A stretch of 64,000 nucleotides of DNA from Gnetum montanum. Lineage: Eukaryota > Streptophyta > Gnetopsida > Gnetales > Gnetaceae. The DNA lies in the NCBI GenBank assembly GCA_015680685.1, contig MNCI01019036.1, positions 151,377 to 215,376 on the forward strand, read 5' to 3'. Shown piece after piece: positions 43,801-55,099 of this stretch. Made by a program: the position numbers and the translations under genes. The notes under the pieces were generated by a model. That model worked only from the letters and a program-made list of their open reading frames with translations. It was not told the DNA's origin and ran no database searches. The stretch's first letter is position 1, and every line of letters begins with the position of its first letter.

Positions 43801-44720
43801 TCAGATGAAAGGTGGATCTTTCTTTGTAAGCTCTACCAATAGCTTTACGATCTTAGAGAAATTCTTAATAAATCACTGGTAGTAGACAGTGTGTCCAATG
43901 AATAACTGAACATCTTTTACAAACTCTAGTTGGCATGTTATTTCTTGGATGATCCTTATCTTTTTGTGGTCTACCTCAATCCATTTTTGTGAAATTTGGT
44001 GCCCTAGCATAATGCCTTTTGGGACCATGAGATGGCTCTTCTACCAGTTGAGTCGTAGGTTTGTCTCTACATATCTCTTCAGTACTTATTCAAGTTGGTT
44101 CAAGACATGCTCAAAGGTATCTCCATAGGTGAAAAGGTTATCCATGAAGACTTCAACACCACTACCAATCTATTGTTGAAAGATACTAAGGAACAAGTGT
44201 TGAAATGTTGTAGGGGCATTGCATAGACCAAATGGCATCTTGCAATATGCCAAAGTCCCCTAGGGGCTCGTCAATGTTGTCTTGGCATGATCTTTTGGTA
44301 TAATTTGGATTTGGTTGTAGCCACTATAACCATCCAAAAAACTATAATAACAATGCTTAGATATGGTGTCTAACACTTGAACTACAAATGGAAAATAAAA
44401 GTGATTTTTAAATGTTTCCATATTCAACAGCTTGAAGTCGATGCAAACCTACCATTTGCTATCCTTCTTCAACACAATTCTGAGTAGGCTAACCCACTCA
44501 TTATCCACGATGGGATAGATGAACTCTACCTTGAGGAGTTGCCCATTTTCCTGTTTGATGATTTACTTCAATTTTGGGTTTAGCCATCTTTGTGGCTACC
44601 TTCTAGGCTTGATGGTTGAGTTGATATAGATGTGATGCTGGCATATCCTTGGATCAATTCCTATTAGCTTTGGATATGACCAAGAAAAGGTTGTTCACCA
44701 TTTGTTCACCACTTTCAACA
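43801..44720 (-). pseudogene. element Y reverse transcriptase
   Basis: Minus-strand readings in order: WVSLLRIVLKKDSKW, CIDFKLLNMETFKNHFYFPF, FLDGYSGYNQIQI, a TSP-GTLAY segment, MPFGLCNAPTTFQ and EVFMDNLFT. The last is the catalytic motif, FMDN where FMDD is expected, so the third position of the YxDD box has lost its second Asp (a G-to-A change). Stops such as the TAG in TSP-GTLAY add to the damage. Clear RT homology but dead. Confidence 0.82.
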
Positions 44721-45065
44721 ACTTTTCTTTTTGTTTAAGAGCATGTTTGACATTAATTATGACTAGTTTATCATTTTTAAAAATGCGTAGTTCATTTTGA
44801 CTGGTAAATTTTTTAGTTCTAAGGGCTTTTGCTTGAAGTGATCAGGGATTTTCAACTCTCCCCAATAGTTGTCATCATCTTCATTAGAGAGTTAGGAATG
44901 AACTTATTCAATTTTATCCACGCATTTAAGATATGCACAAGTTAGGCTCTTAGTTGGGTCCATGCATATTATGTTGCTATTTGAGTTAGTTATCAACCAT
45001 TGGATGCCCTCTTGTTTTGTGACTGTTGTGTATAGACATCTTTGTATATTGAGCTCTTGCACACA

Positions 45066-45600
45066 TTAATTGCATGCTTTAATGTATGTACTTTTGATTG
45101 ACCAAATATTTTTCATGTAATTGCACCCATTATTATTGTACATGATACATGGAATATGATTCTTCTCAATATTTCCTAGTTCATTTTCCTTGGATGTTTC
45201 TAAAGATAGGTCCTTTATGCCTATTCTTGCATTGACCATGCTTAACCAAGCTCTTCCCATAATGATGGGAAAGTCACTTTTGCAGTTGTCCACCTTGATC
45301 ACTAGGAAATTAGCAGGATAGGACTACCCATAAACTATGGTCACAATGTCCTCTACTAATCCCAGAGGGACAGTAATTGATTGATCTATTAATTCTAAAT
45401 GAATGTTGCTCTTCTTGAGAGATGGTACATTCCAGCCCTTGTACATGTTATGAGAGATGAGATTAACTCTAGAACCAAAGTCAAGAAGAGCCTTGCATGA
45501 CTCTTGTCTAGTGATCTGTAGATAAATGAGTGGACTTCCTAGGTTAAATTTTTTCATAGAAAGATTACTAGCCTTGATCTAGTCAGAAACGACATGAGTT
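45066..45600 (-). pseudogene. element Y protease
   Basis: Aspartic protease remnant in two frames: KALLDFGSRVNLISHNMYKG (active-site region, with DFG in place of DTG/DLG) with ..IHLELIDQSITVPLGLVEDIV, then DFPIIMGRAWLSMVNARIGI. This is the Athila-type arrangement LxDxGxxVNLxP ... GVVEDVLV ... ILGRPFLAT. The two pieces are separated by a stop near 45,320. Confidence 0.78.
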
Positions 45601-47620
45601 AGCATTACAATGTGGATCTAAGGTGGAACTTGGTTTGAAGGGCACTCAAAGGTATTTGATGCAAAGGATGAGGGTGTTGGAGATGCAAGGCAATTAGTCA
45701 GACTAGGTTGTAAGGACTAGAGAGGACTGCGAGGTTGGAAGAAAGATCTTTTCCTTGCTTGATTGTTTGGACCACTCAGTTGAAAAACTAGTTGGGAGTG
45801 TATAGCCCATGTAGGATTTTGTTGTTGTGGCTGTGAAGGAATCTCACCTTGCATGGATGAAGCAGAAAGTAATTGGGTTGAAGGTGGAGATGTATGTGTA
45901 GTGGGATGTGGAGGATGATATGGATATGAATATGGGCTGTTTGCTCAAGTAGATGGTGAATGTGTTTAGTGGTACTCTAGAGGATAATATTGATGCTAGA
46001 ATGGTGTATGATTTACAAAACTTCTAGGGAAGATGGGCTGCTAAACATAGTACCTATTTGGATTTGGTTGCCTATAAGGGTACTGCTACCTTGGTGGTGG
46101 CATTTCCCATAATTGTGGTTGATACCACTATTGGTATTATTCATATAGTTGTGGAGGAGTTCTACTTGGGTAGTAAGCTTATTGTTTTTGGTGGATCTAC
46201 CTTGGATTGCCTTGAGGATAAGGCAATCATCTTGGAGGTTGCCTATGTGCTAGGCAAGGATTCAATGCATACACTCTAGACTCTTGTATGTGTAACACCA
46301 TAGGTCAGCATCCCTTTGGATGTTCATATTGATAGATGTCACATTCTATTTCATCATTAGAGTCAAACTCCATAACTTCCTCTACTACAACAGCTTTTTC
46401 CTTACCTCTTTGGTAGGCATGTTCAGCTTATTTTTGCCTCATGCGATTAGGATTACTATTTTTCTCTTTGGATTCTTTAGCAATCTTCAAAGTAGTTTGA
46501 AATTTTTCATCTAAAGAGTCGCATAACTTGTCAACCTTGGTTGAAATATTGAAAACAAATTTTTGGATAGGCAAGGTCTTTCTATTCACCACTCCATCAA
46601 GTGGTGATTCCTCCTTGTCACAAAATCAAACCTCTTATTTTTGATGGAAGGGTCCCAATTATACTCTTTAGCATTTTTCCTTTTTTGTAGCTCACCTTCT
46701 TCTTTTGCTACTTGCTTAATTAGCCTTTGGATATGATGAGCTCTCAGTTTAAATAGTCTTCTTTGGACATACACCCCCAGGGTTCTTTTTGTTTCTACTT
46801 TGAACCCATCTATGATGTGGTGAAGTTGTTTTATTTGAGAATAATTATGGCCAGGGCATTGGTGTAAGAGTGAATAATACCTACCCATGGTGGCATCCAA
46901 GGGTTCATGTACTTCCTATTTCCAACCTTGGATTTGCCTTCTGAGATTAGAAACTTTGAAGTACATCTTGTATTTGTCATTAAACAACTCTAACATGGTA
47001 CTTCATTAACGAATAGATTCTAGCTCTAAGGACTAGTACCAATCTCAGCTTCCTTGATGAGTGTTTTGGGGAAAAGCTTGAGTTTTTGCCACTTATTTTC
47101 TATGTTTTGTAAGGCACAAGAATCATGAAAAGCTTGTAGATGTGTTGGTAGATCAGAGTTGTATCCACCCTCAAATCTTAGGATATTATTCATGTCTAGG
47201 CACTTGATCTGACTATCCTTCATATGCTTGGTCAGCATTTTAACTACCTCTACAATGTTGAGCATACTTCGAGTTATTAATAGAGGTTCATCATCATCAT
47301 TGCATCGATGATGTTGATGATGGTTTCAGCCACCCCTTCGATTTTGGTGGCCTTCATAGTCATTGTTATCTTGCTAATCACCTTCATCATGGTTGTTTTG
47401 ATAGTGGCTTTCATGAGAACTGTTAGATGAAGAGGAATGTTCAGATTCAGATGAAGAGGAAGATGGACTACCATCGCCACTGCAGTGTCTACCATCACAC
47501 TTACACTTATTATGATTACCATCCTTATATCCCTTACTATTATGATGCTTGCCTGAGTCCCTACCTTGGTTGTCACTTTTTCATGAATCCAATTTATGAA
47601 TAGTGGATCGTAGGTTTAGG
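45601..47620 (-). pseudogene. element Y gag
   Basis: The N-terminal part (47,580-47,300) is low-complexity, rich in Ser, Asn, His, Asp and Glu (for example DGSPSSSSESEHSSSSNSSH), in a frame different from the longest open one. Next come LRFEGGYNSDLPTHLQAFHD (about 47,200) and the gag helices (MGRYYSLLHQCPGHNYSQIKQ ... IIDGFKVETKRTL, about 46,890-46,780). A Gln-rich tail follows toward 45,700. Stops include TAG for CAG and TGA for CGA. No CCHC knuckle was recognised. Confidence 0.7.
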
Positions 47621-48216
47621 TTCACACCCTCATCACCAGTATCAGGGGGTGGAGAATCTTCATGTTGAGAACCTTTAGTAGGAGGATCCTTAGTGTCATC
47701 TTGATTTAGTAGGAACAAGGGATTGGTGTAATGTTTCTCCTTCGTAGCTTCCTGGAGTTTCTCTTGACGTTGATCTCATTTGCATTGTGTTTTAGTGGGA
47801 TAGTAGTTTTGAGTATCATATCCATCCACAATGTATTCTTCATGAAGATCTACTATGCCCAACTTCTTAAGGATTTTGAATAGCATCCCAGGCACAAATT
47901 GATCAAGGGGCAAGATGACATTGCCCTTCATATCACACCATCATAGCTATTCATCCTGATGTAGGATGAAGGAGATGTTTGACACAACCTCATCTGGATG
48001 AGTATATACCACCTTGCATTCTTGTGGGATTGGTGTTTTGGTATCTTCATGCTTGCGAGAAGAAGAAGATATTTTGCAAAAAAAATAAAATAAAAATAAA
48101 ATTATCAATGTGCTTTTATAATTCTATGTATAGTGGGGATAGTATTGACCTTTAGGTTTGTACAATGATATTAATGGTATTCACTTAGAACTAAATAACA
48201 CACATTTCACAAACAA
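47621..48216 (-). other. element Y 5' leader
   Basis: Homologous to 4,076-4,612. No clear frame. Confidence 0.6.
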
Positions 48217-48237
48217 GGTCCTCAGCAATGGTACCGA
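48217..48237 (-). promoter_or_regulatory. element Y primer-binding site (decayed)
   Basis: The minus strand reads TCGGTACCATTGCTGAGGAC directly after the LTR. The sister copy at 4,613-4,632 reads TTGGCACCATTGCCAAGGAC. Together they suggest an original TGGCGCC-type PBS. Confidence 0.65.
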
Positions 48238-49178
48238 TGATGAGCAGTGAGGTACCTCTACGTCCAACCATACAGATCACAAAGTGTTCACAAGCAATTT
48301 GGTTGAATTCCATGGACTTTATCATTTCTAATGCACTAGTCCTTTAGGAAGTGAATCTAGCCTTAAGGTCAATCATTGTCTCCCCAATTACACTTGTGAC
48401 ATTTGTTGGTATGGTTAAGTGTAATTGAGGCATTTGATTTTTATCATTTTTTGTTTTATAGTTTGGTACTCAAAATGTAGATAAAAGGAATTAGATTAAA
48501 TAAACTAAATTAACTAATTAACTAGCATTTAACTAATCCTAACATAAGCATCTAATTAAACTTTTCATACATGTCCTGAACCCACGTATCCACTGTTGGG
48601 TGACCAAGTGCTATGCTATTGGGCATACCAAGCAATAACATTACTGAGATTACCAAGCGAATACGTGTTACGCTCAAAGCTGTCGTACTTCTATGCTTAA
48701 TCTATCTGGCTTAATTGCTTCATTAACATAATAACCTGAAAATATTTAATAACTAATGGAAAATATTTAATAAATAAATAATTAAAAACATTGAATGCAT
48801 AATTAAAATAGGTAATCTATTTAAAGTGCTGCAAGGTTTATCAAAAAGATTATCTCTATTGCTGCACACACTGTTGTGGTTGGGTACAACAATACTCAAA
48901 TAAAGATTGATACACTCAATGACTCTTGCTATGGGAACTTGGAAATAAAATTCTAACTTTCAAATAGAAAAACTACAAGAGCTTCATTGCAACTACTATC
49001 TCTCATTACTATAAATGCGGCTGCAAGTGTGTATTTATAGTCGATTATAGGCACTATGTCGACGAGGCCACGTTGACACATGATATGATGCATCAACTAG
49101 GTCTTGCTACTAAAGCCTAGATGATGAGGCCACGTTAACAAGGTCTCATTAATGCAGCTAATAGAACATGACTCATCA
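48238..49178 (-). repeat. element Y, 5' LTR
   Basis: 941 bp, ends TGATGAG...ACTCATCA, minus-strand TATAAATA at 49,032-49,039. Partner of 18,032-18,972. Confidence 0.85.
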
Positions 49179-49183
49179 TGTAT
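49179..49183. other. target-site duplication of Y, right (TGTAT)
   Basis: TGTAT directly after the Y LTR end; partner of 18,027-18,031. Confidence 0.85.
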
Positions 49184-49335
49184 TATAATATATTTTATAT
49201 TTCTTCAACACAACATATGTAAGTATTCTTCAAAATCCACTCAACATTATTTTTAAATTTTACAACTGGATTGCACTATGATTTGTATGATAAATCCAAT
49301 TGATCTAAAACTAGTTGGATTGCTGTACCCACTTT
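49184..49335 (+). repeat. element X, 3' LTR, right part
   Basis: Continues the X LTR exactly where 18,031 stops: 'tataatatattttatatttctt' and 'ccactcaacatta' match 14,850-14,930. The outer end near 49,335 is approximate because the last bases have diverged. Confidence 0.7.
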
Positions 49336-50128
49336 GGATTTTTCTACATAAGTTAGATTCTTGCATACATTGTATAGCTTGTATACTTAGAGCCATCTTC
49401 AGCAGTTTAAATTGAACATTCTACATCATCTACAATGTAGTTTTTAGATGTTTATTTTCAGTATGTCAGAAATAATATTTCATGTCATCAACAACATTAT
49501 TTTAGCTTTTCATTTAAAGCCTCTAGTTTTAATGTCTTATATTAGCTCTAGCATTGATTCTATTTCTAGATTTTGACATCAAATGTTAATTTTACTTTTG
49601 ACATCTTGTGTTATGTTAGCTCTTTGACGTCTAGTGTCAATCTTGTATTTGACATCTAACATTAATCTTCATATCTATACATGAATTCTTTGATTCAAAA
49701 TCTTTTAGAATCTTCCAGAAGATTCGATAGGCCCCAATGTATTGTTCCTATATGATCTACAAGGCATTTTAACCTATAAATAGAAGGATAGTCCTAAATA
49801 GAAAGGGATTGGCTTTTTGGCTAGTTAGCATTTTCCTTTCTCTAGATTTTAGAGATATGTCAACATTTAGTATAGTTAGCATCCTTTACAACTGGTGATT
49901 TACAAATATTTTCTAAATACCTTACCTCTTTGTAGGATAACTACTTTCTCTCTCTTTCTCACTTTCGATATTAGATCCTTTGATTTTTCTTCTCTTTTGT
50001 TGCTGACACATTGTATCCCCTTTGTGTTGTTCTCCTGACAAACATAGAATTGCTGAAATAAAGTTAATACACATATCTAATCCATCCCTCGAGTTCATCA
50101 ACTACTAAATCTACAACTGTTCTTGTCA
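49336..50128 (+). repeat. element W, probable 5' LTR (left end not fixed)
   Basis: The right end is CTTGTCA at 50,128, followed 2 nt later by a PBS-like sequence. Contains TATA box CCTATAAATAG at 49,774-49,783, CT-rich downstream sequence, and AATAAAG at about 50,059 as a possible R-region signal. The U3 has a small array of TTGACATCTA-type repeats at 49,577-49,680. Only one LTR is recognised, so the start is a guess at the end of the X LTR. Confidence 0.5.
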
Positions 50129-50130
50129 GA

Positions 50131-50150
50131 TTTGCCTTAGAAGCATGGAT
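50131..50150 (+). promoter_or_regulatory. element W primer-binding site (decayed, Z-like)
   Basis: TTTGCCTTAGAAGCATGGAT matches the Z PBS (TTGGCGCTAGAAGGAGGGCC) at about 13 of 20 positions in the same relation to the LTR end. Confidence 0.45.
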
Positions 50151-51074
50151 CGGAGAAAGAATAGAATAACAGATGCCTCTGATCCATGGTACACATCATG
50201 GAACATCTCTAGTAGGCTCATATCCTCTTATTTCTTTTGTAATCTAGATCATCCCCTTTTCAATTTTCTATCTCTAGTATTATCTAAATCTACCATAGAT
50301 TCATTTTTTATTTCTTATATTTCTTCCTTGATTTAATTCCTACAAGGATTAAATCTATTTCATTTTTCACTTTATTGTTAACCAATCTTTCTTGCCAGCC
50401 ATATGCTATGCTTTATTTTATCTTGATCTACATTATATCTGCAATCTTTGCTTATTTTCTACTAGCTATTCCATGCATGTATGTCACTTTTTCTACTTTT
50501 AATCTACTAATGTTTGACAAAAATATTCAACTCAAATTGGTAGATTTTTACTCAAATTGTAGGTACCTTTTTAATTTAAGGAAAATTAGGTGAAAAATTA
50601 GTTTTCCTATATTGTTTGGTGGCCATGAGACTACTTGGCTCACTTTCATATTAGGTTGTCTTGGATCTTAGATTATAATGATCCTTATCACAACATCTTT
50701 TTGGTGTTAGAAGAAGGACATCTACAGAACTAAATGTTGTTTTCAAAATTCCCTTTCTATATGCTCTCTATTTACATTTTCATGTGTTGCTACTTTCACT
50801 GTTTAAGTGTTTTTGATGTGTCACATTGATACATTGATGTCATATAATTTTTCTACGACTTTAAATTATTATTGGGATTTCCTCTATTTAACTCTCACTA
50901 ATGTACAACCTTCAAACATTGACATCACATCAGAATATTGATGTTACATTAATTTTGTGTGACTTTAGTGTTCCCATTAAATAGAAGCCTCTCACCTTTT
51001 GTTTTAAGTATGAACTTGTTTGCAAGGACAAAATGATGCATTGGTAATTTCATTGTGAAGTCACTACTACTTTT
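50151..51074 (+). other. element W leader
   Basis: AT-rich; no domain recognised between PBS and the gag-like start. Confidence 0.45.
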
Positions 51075-53520
51075 AGCTATGGCATCATCATCTACTTCAA
51101 AATTTTCTAAAATCTTTAAGTTGATGGATTTGAGGAAAAATCAAGAATTTTTAGGAAGACCAAACTTGAAAGACTAGAAAATAACCTATGTCAAATGGAA
51201 GTTGGGTTATCTTTTAGCACTTGATATCTTTAAGCTCATGGTAGAGTATGAGTGAACTAATAATCTACCATACTTTCTTCCCAGTTTTGATCATCCAATT
51301 GAACTAGATGATAATAAAACTAAGGAAATAGCAAAGTTCATCATGAAGTAGGAGAAGATGTAGGAATACATTCATCTATAGATCAAGGAAGCTAGAATGA
51401 ATAACATCCTAGATCAACATCTAGGTCCACACATTACTTCTAAAGGAAAGAAGGAATCATTGCTTCCAAGTTTAACATTCACTTAATAGATAAAGACAAA
51501 GAGCAACTACTAGGGAAGATTAACAAAAGAAACCTTTTCTCTTACCATATTCATAACATCAACATCTTAGTTGCTTAGAGTATTGCATTTGGATATGATC
51601 CATTAACTATTGGATCTTTTAACCTTCCCACAATCTCTATTTTACCATATAAGCTATTTCCGCCTAACAATGTTAGTAATTCATGCTTTGTCTTTCAATC
51701 CTTTGTTCCATCTTTTGAAACTACCCACTTTATCTCTCAACCAAAGCTTGTCATATCTTCTTTCTAGCCTTTTCCACTTTCTACTTTTACTTCAAAGTCA
51801 TTCAACATTCTTCAAGTTACTAGCATATTCTCTTTTCCAATATATTGATCTAATTCAATCTCCTTGAGTATATCCACTCCTACAACCTTTGGACCCATTT
51901 CCTGTACGTGTCCTCCCTTAATGTCCTCACTTGCTACTATACTTTCACCTATCATCAACTCCTTTGGAATAGATCCACAATTGTTGGCACTCCTTAATGG
52001 CATGATGCTTTGTCTTTAAAACAATGAAGAAAAATTGACAAAGGAACTAAGAATATAAGAAAATTCTCATATTTCCTTGGATTGGGTATTAAATGATTCC
52101 ATAAGCTCTACAATCTTGTTGCTAGTCTTGTCTAAGGGAGATTTACCACCTACTTTCATTGAGTAAAATCATTTAGAAATGAGGTCACATTCAAAAATTT
52201 GTACATGCTTCTAGCCTCTTACCTATATATTATGTTGAGATTTTTCTCAAACTCTCTTTGTGGAAGAGATTTATAATGGTATAGGTCCCTAGTACATAGA
52301 TCTATCATCTTTCTAGAGTAGTTGCTCAAGCCTTCATTAAACATTTCAAGTTCAATGTGCCTCAAAGCACAAGTATGATGTCTTTCATTATCATTGAATA
52401 ATCTTCGAATTAGCCCATTGATAAATTCATTTATCAATGGATAGAGACATATACAAAGTTGCCTTATTATTTAGAGGAATGTTATTTGGAAGACATATTT
52501 GAAGTTTTAGTGATTAACTATATTCACAAAAGAATGCCTAAGCCTTAGTCTTTGAATGATGCTTTTCTAGCTACTAGATGCATTGAAGAAAAAATCAGTC
52601 AATGAAATGAACAAGAATTCATGTCAACTTTTAAGAAGGTTGCCAAACAAGAGAAGGGAATACCAACTTCTACAAATGTTTTTTTTCTAAGGGATAAAAA
52701 AATGCTTCCTTACTACTTCTTCTTCCACTCTACAACATAGGTCTTAAAGAAATAGAGACTAGTATACCAAAATACCTATGAGGTACTCTATGATTTTGAA
52801 CAATCTTCTAAGGGATAACTATTTTAAGGAAAAATAGGTCTCTAATTAAGCACATGCTACCATGACATATAGTGGATAGCTATGGATCCTTCTCAAAGAC
52901 AAGAAGATGACCCTGATGTAGTTAAGTGGTATGACTACCGAAAGTATTGCTACTATTATGAGACTGTTGGACATGACATAGTTAATTATAAGAATCAAAG
53001 GAATGGTATCTAGGATTTGATTGATAAGGGAAATATCATGGTAGAGAGCGATCCACCCACTATGCATTTGTATAATCAACAACTTGAAGTGTTTCATGAT
53101 TTCTTAGGAGTTATAGGCTCAACTTCAACTTTTAAGCCTAAATACAAAGCTCATAAGTCTTCACCCAAGAAGCCTTACATTATTCATTGGTTTGATTACA
53201 AATAGCCAAGATAGTCATTACTACAGCCTCAAAAACCCTAGGTCATCCACTTATTAAACTATACCACAACACCATCTAAACTAAATCATTCTTTTCCACC
53301 TTCCTATTGCATTCATGCTACTAATTTTCATCCTTCTACTTCTAGTCAACCTACCTATCCATTTGGTTCTCATCCTACTCCACACCATTTTGAACTTTAG
53401 AATTTCATTTACTATAGCTCAAACATCTTCTTTTATTTCATCTCATATAAAAATTGTTACACATAACTAGTAGACCGATTAGTCATGATTAGCTAAATAA
53501 AAGGAGAAGGTTATTGATGC
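51075..53520 (+). pseudogene. element W gag (Tat-like)
   Basis: The + reading begins near MASSSTSKFSKIFKLMDL (51,078). It includes the gag domain at about 52,290-52,590 (VAQAFIKHFKFNVPQ ... YQWIETYTKLPYYLEE ... ATRCIEEKIS) and a Tat-type Cys/His region at 52,945-53,040 (YCYYYETVGHDIVNYKNQ). In the latter, two of the expected metal ligands have become Tyr. Many TAG and TAA stops. Domain order and the GHD motif match Z gag, in the opposite orientation. Confidence 0.65.
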
Positions 53521-53639
53521 ATGGAAGTAACCTTCCAAGACAAAAAAGAAGGTTTTCTTACAACAACAATAGGAAACTAATTTTTCAAGAAAAATCCAAC
53601 CTTTTTGTAATGCTAAATAACTAGTTATAGTAGTACTTA

Positions 53640-54590
53640 CTCCACAAGCATCTCAACCTATGGACAATAAGAGCTTATAGCAGACGGTCACCATTTTCTA
53701 TTCTAAAGACATCAACTTATCCTTGTACGACCTCATGGAAACCTCTAAAGAACATCATGACATACTATATGATGTTCTTAAGAGAATCATAATTCCAAGC
53801 GAGATTCCTACTTGGATAGAAGCCATAACTTTATTTCTTTAAATTCCATAAATATGGATAAGATAGTATGCACTTCGATGGTGAAAACATCAATATTGAC
53901 TTCAATATGGAAGATATCTATCAATTGTCACTCTATATCATCATCAGGATGTCTTTGGAAGCTTCAATTCCACTCATACATGTTGATGATAGTACCAGAT
54001 TGAATGTGATTACATGAGCTATTATCAAGCATCTTAGTCTTTGATGGTAATCTTGTTTCATTCAATAGTACATGAGTATAGGTTATAGTAATCTTGTTTC
54101 ATTCAACGGTACATGAGTATAGGTTATAGGTTTAATTAGATTACCTTTGATGGTAGGCAACGTTGTGCAATTTGATGCTATTTTCATGGTGATACATGAG
54201 TGTCCTTGGGTTAATGATACACTAGAATGATCTTATTTATCTCAAAACTAAGCTATATCTTCTTCCATACACTAAGAGATACACATCCTTGTTCATAACC
54301 ATGAGATAGTTATCTTTGTAGACAAATAGATGCCAAGCATTTATTGTCTAGACCAAGAGACACAATCTTATAAGCTTAGTGGCAAACTAGTTGATATTAA
54401 GCTAGAATCTGTAGGAAAGCCTATACTCCTCTTTTTTCCTAAGAATTCTAAGGTTGTTACGAATTTAATAGACTTGAACAACAAGCCTACTTATGATGTC
54501 AAGTTTGTTGACTTGAGCTTTGGAGAATTAAACATATTCCTATCTAATAAAAATGATTTCTCTTATTCTTCTTATTCAATTAGTTGAATA
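53640..54590 (+). pseudogene. element W protease region
   Basis: A LIHVDDSTRLNVIT stretch at about 53,970-54,020 resembles the protease active site of Z (VHIDDGAAANVIP), sharing the D-D. It is followed by broken sequence and an 85-codon open piece (54,330-54,587) without a recognised motif. Too decayed for a firm boundary. Confidence 0.5.
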
Positions 54591-55099
54591 TTTATTGCAA
54601 ACATGATAACCTTAGATACATAAGCTCTCTTTTTATCATCTTGTTTAACACTAAGAAGTGGACATATACTAAAACCTGTTAGGAATTTCTTTAACTATTT
54701 TTTTGTTCTTTCATATCATCAAGCAATGATGATTAGTGAAAAAATTTAATGTTGCTTTTCTAATTATACTTTCTCTTAATTACTTATTATTTGGAGATAA
54801 TGTTAGGTTAATAAGTAGTTTCTAGTTTTGACTTCTCATGTTAATTCTAACTATCAATTACATAAGGATGGTTAACTCAAAATAATGTGAAAATTTTCGT
54901 TTATTATCTTAAATATGTATAAATGATGCACGTAATAGCTTTTGATTTGACATCTTATTCCAATGTTAAACACACTTGATGTTTCACAAATAATCTCTTT
55001 ATGTCAAAAAAATGACACAAAAAAAAGAAAAAAAAAGAAAAAGAAAAATAAAGGCTTAACAACCTTATTAATCTCTAATAGCTCTTTCCTCTACTTCTT
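54591..55099. other. AT-rich spacer with A-rich simple sequence
   Basis: Includes an AAAAAGAAAAAG-type run at 55,015-55,050. No gene seen. Confidence 0.5.

Larger units (their letters stand above)
18032..49178 (-). mobile_element. element Y: Athila-like Ty3/gypsy retrotransposon, interrupted by Z
   Basis: Two 941-bp LTRs with TGATGAG/CTCATCA ends and 5-bp target duplications define the unit. Without nested Z it is about 13.5 kb. Transcription is right to left: 5' LTR 48,238-49,178, PBS, gag, protease, RT, RNase H, integrase, then about 5.3 kb of further sequence before the 3' LTR. Order, protease style and PBS resemble the Athila lineage, whose members carry an extra coding region after integrase. 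All coding parts are broken. The LTRs differ by roughly 15% in the first 150 bp by my count, so Y is considerably older than Z. Confidence 0.85.

Noticed and set aside
46058-46279. + strand frame inside Y gag
   Set aside because: Antisense shadow of the decayed gag; no motif.
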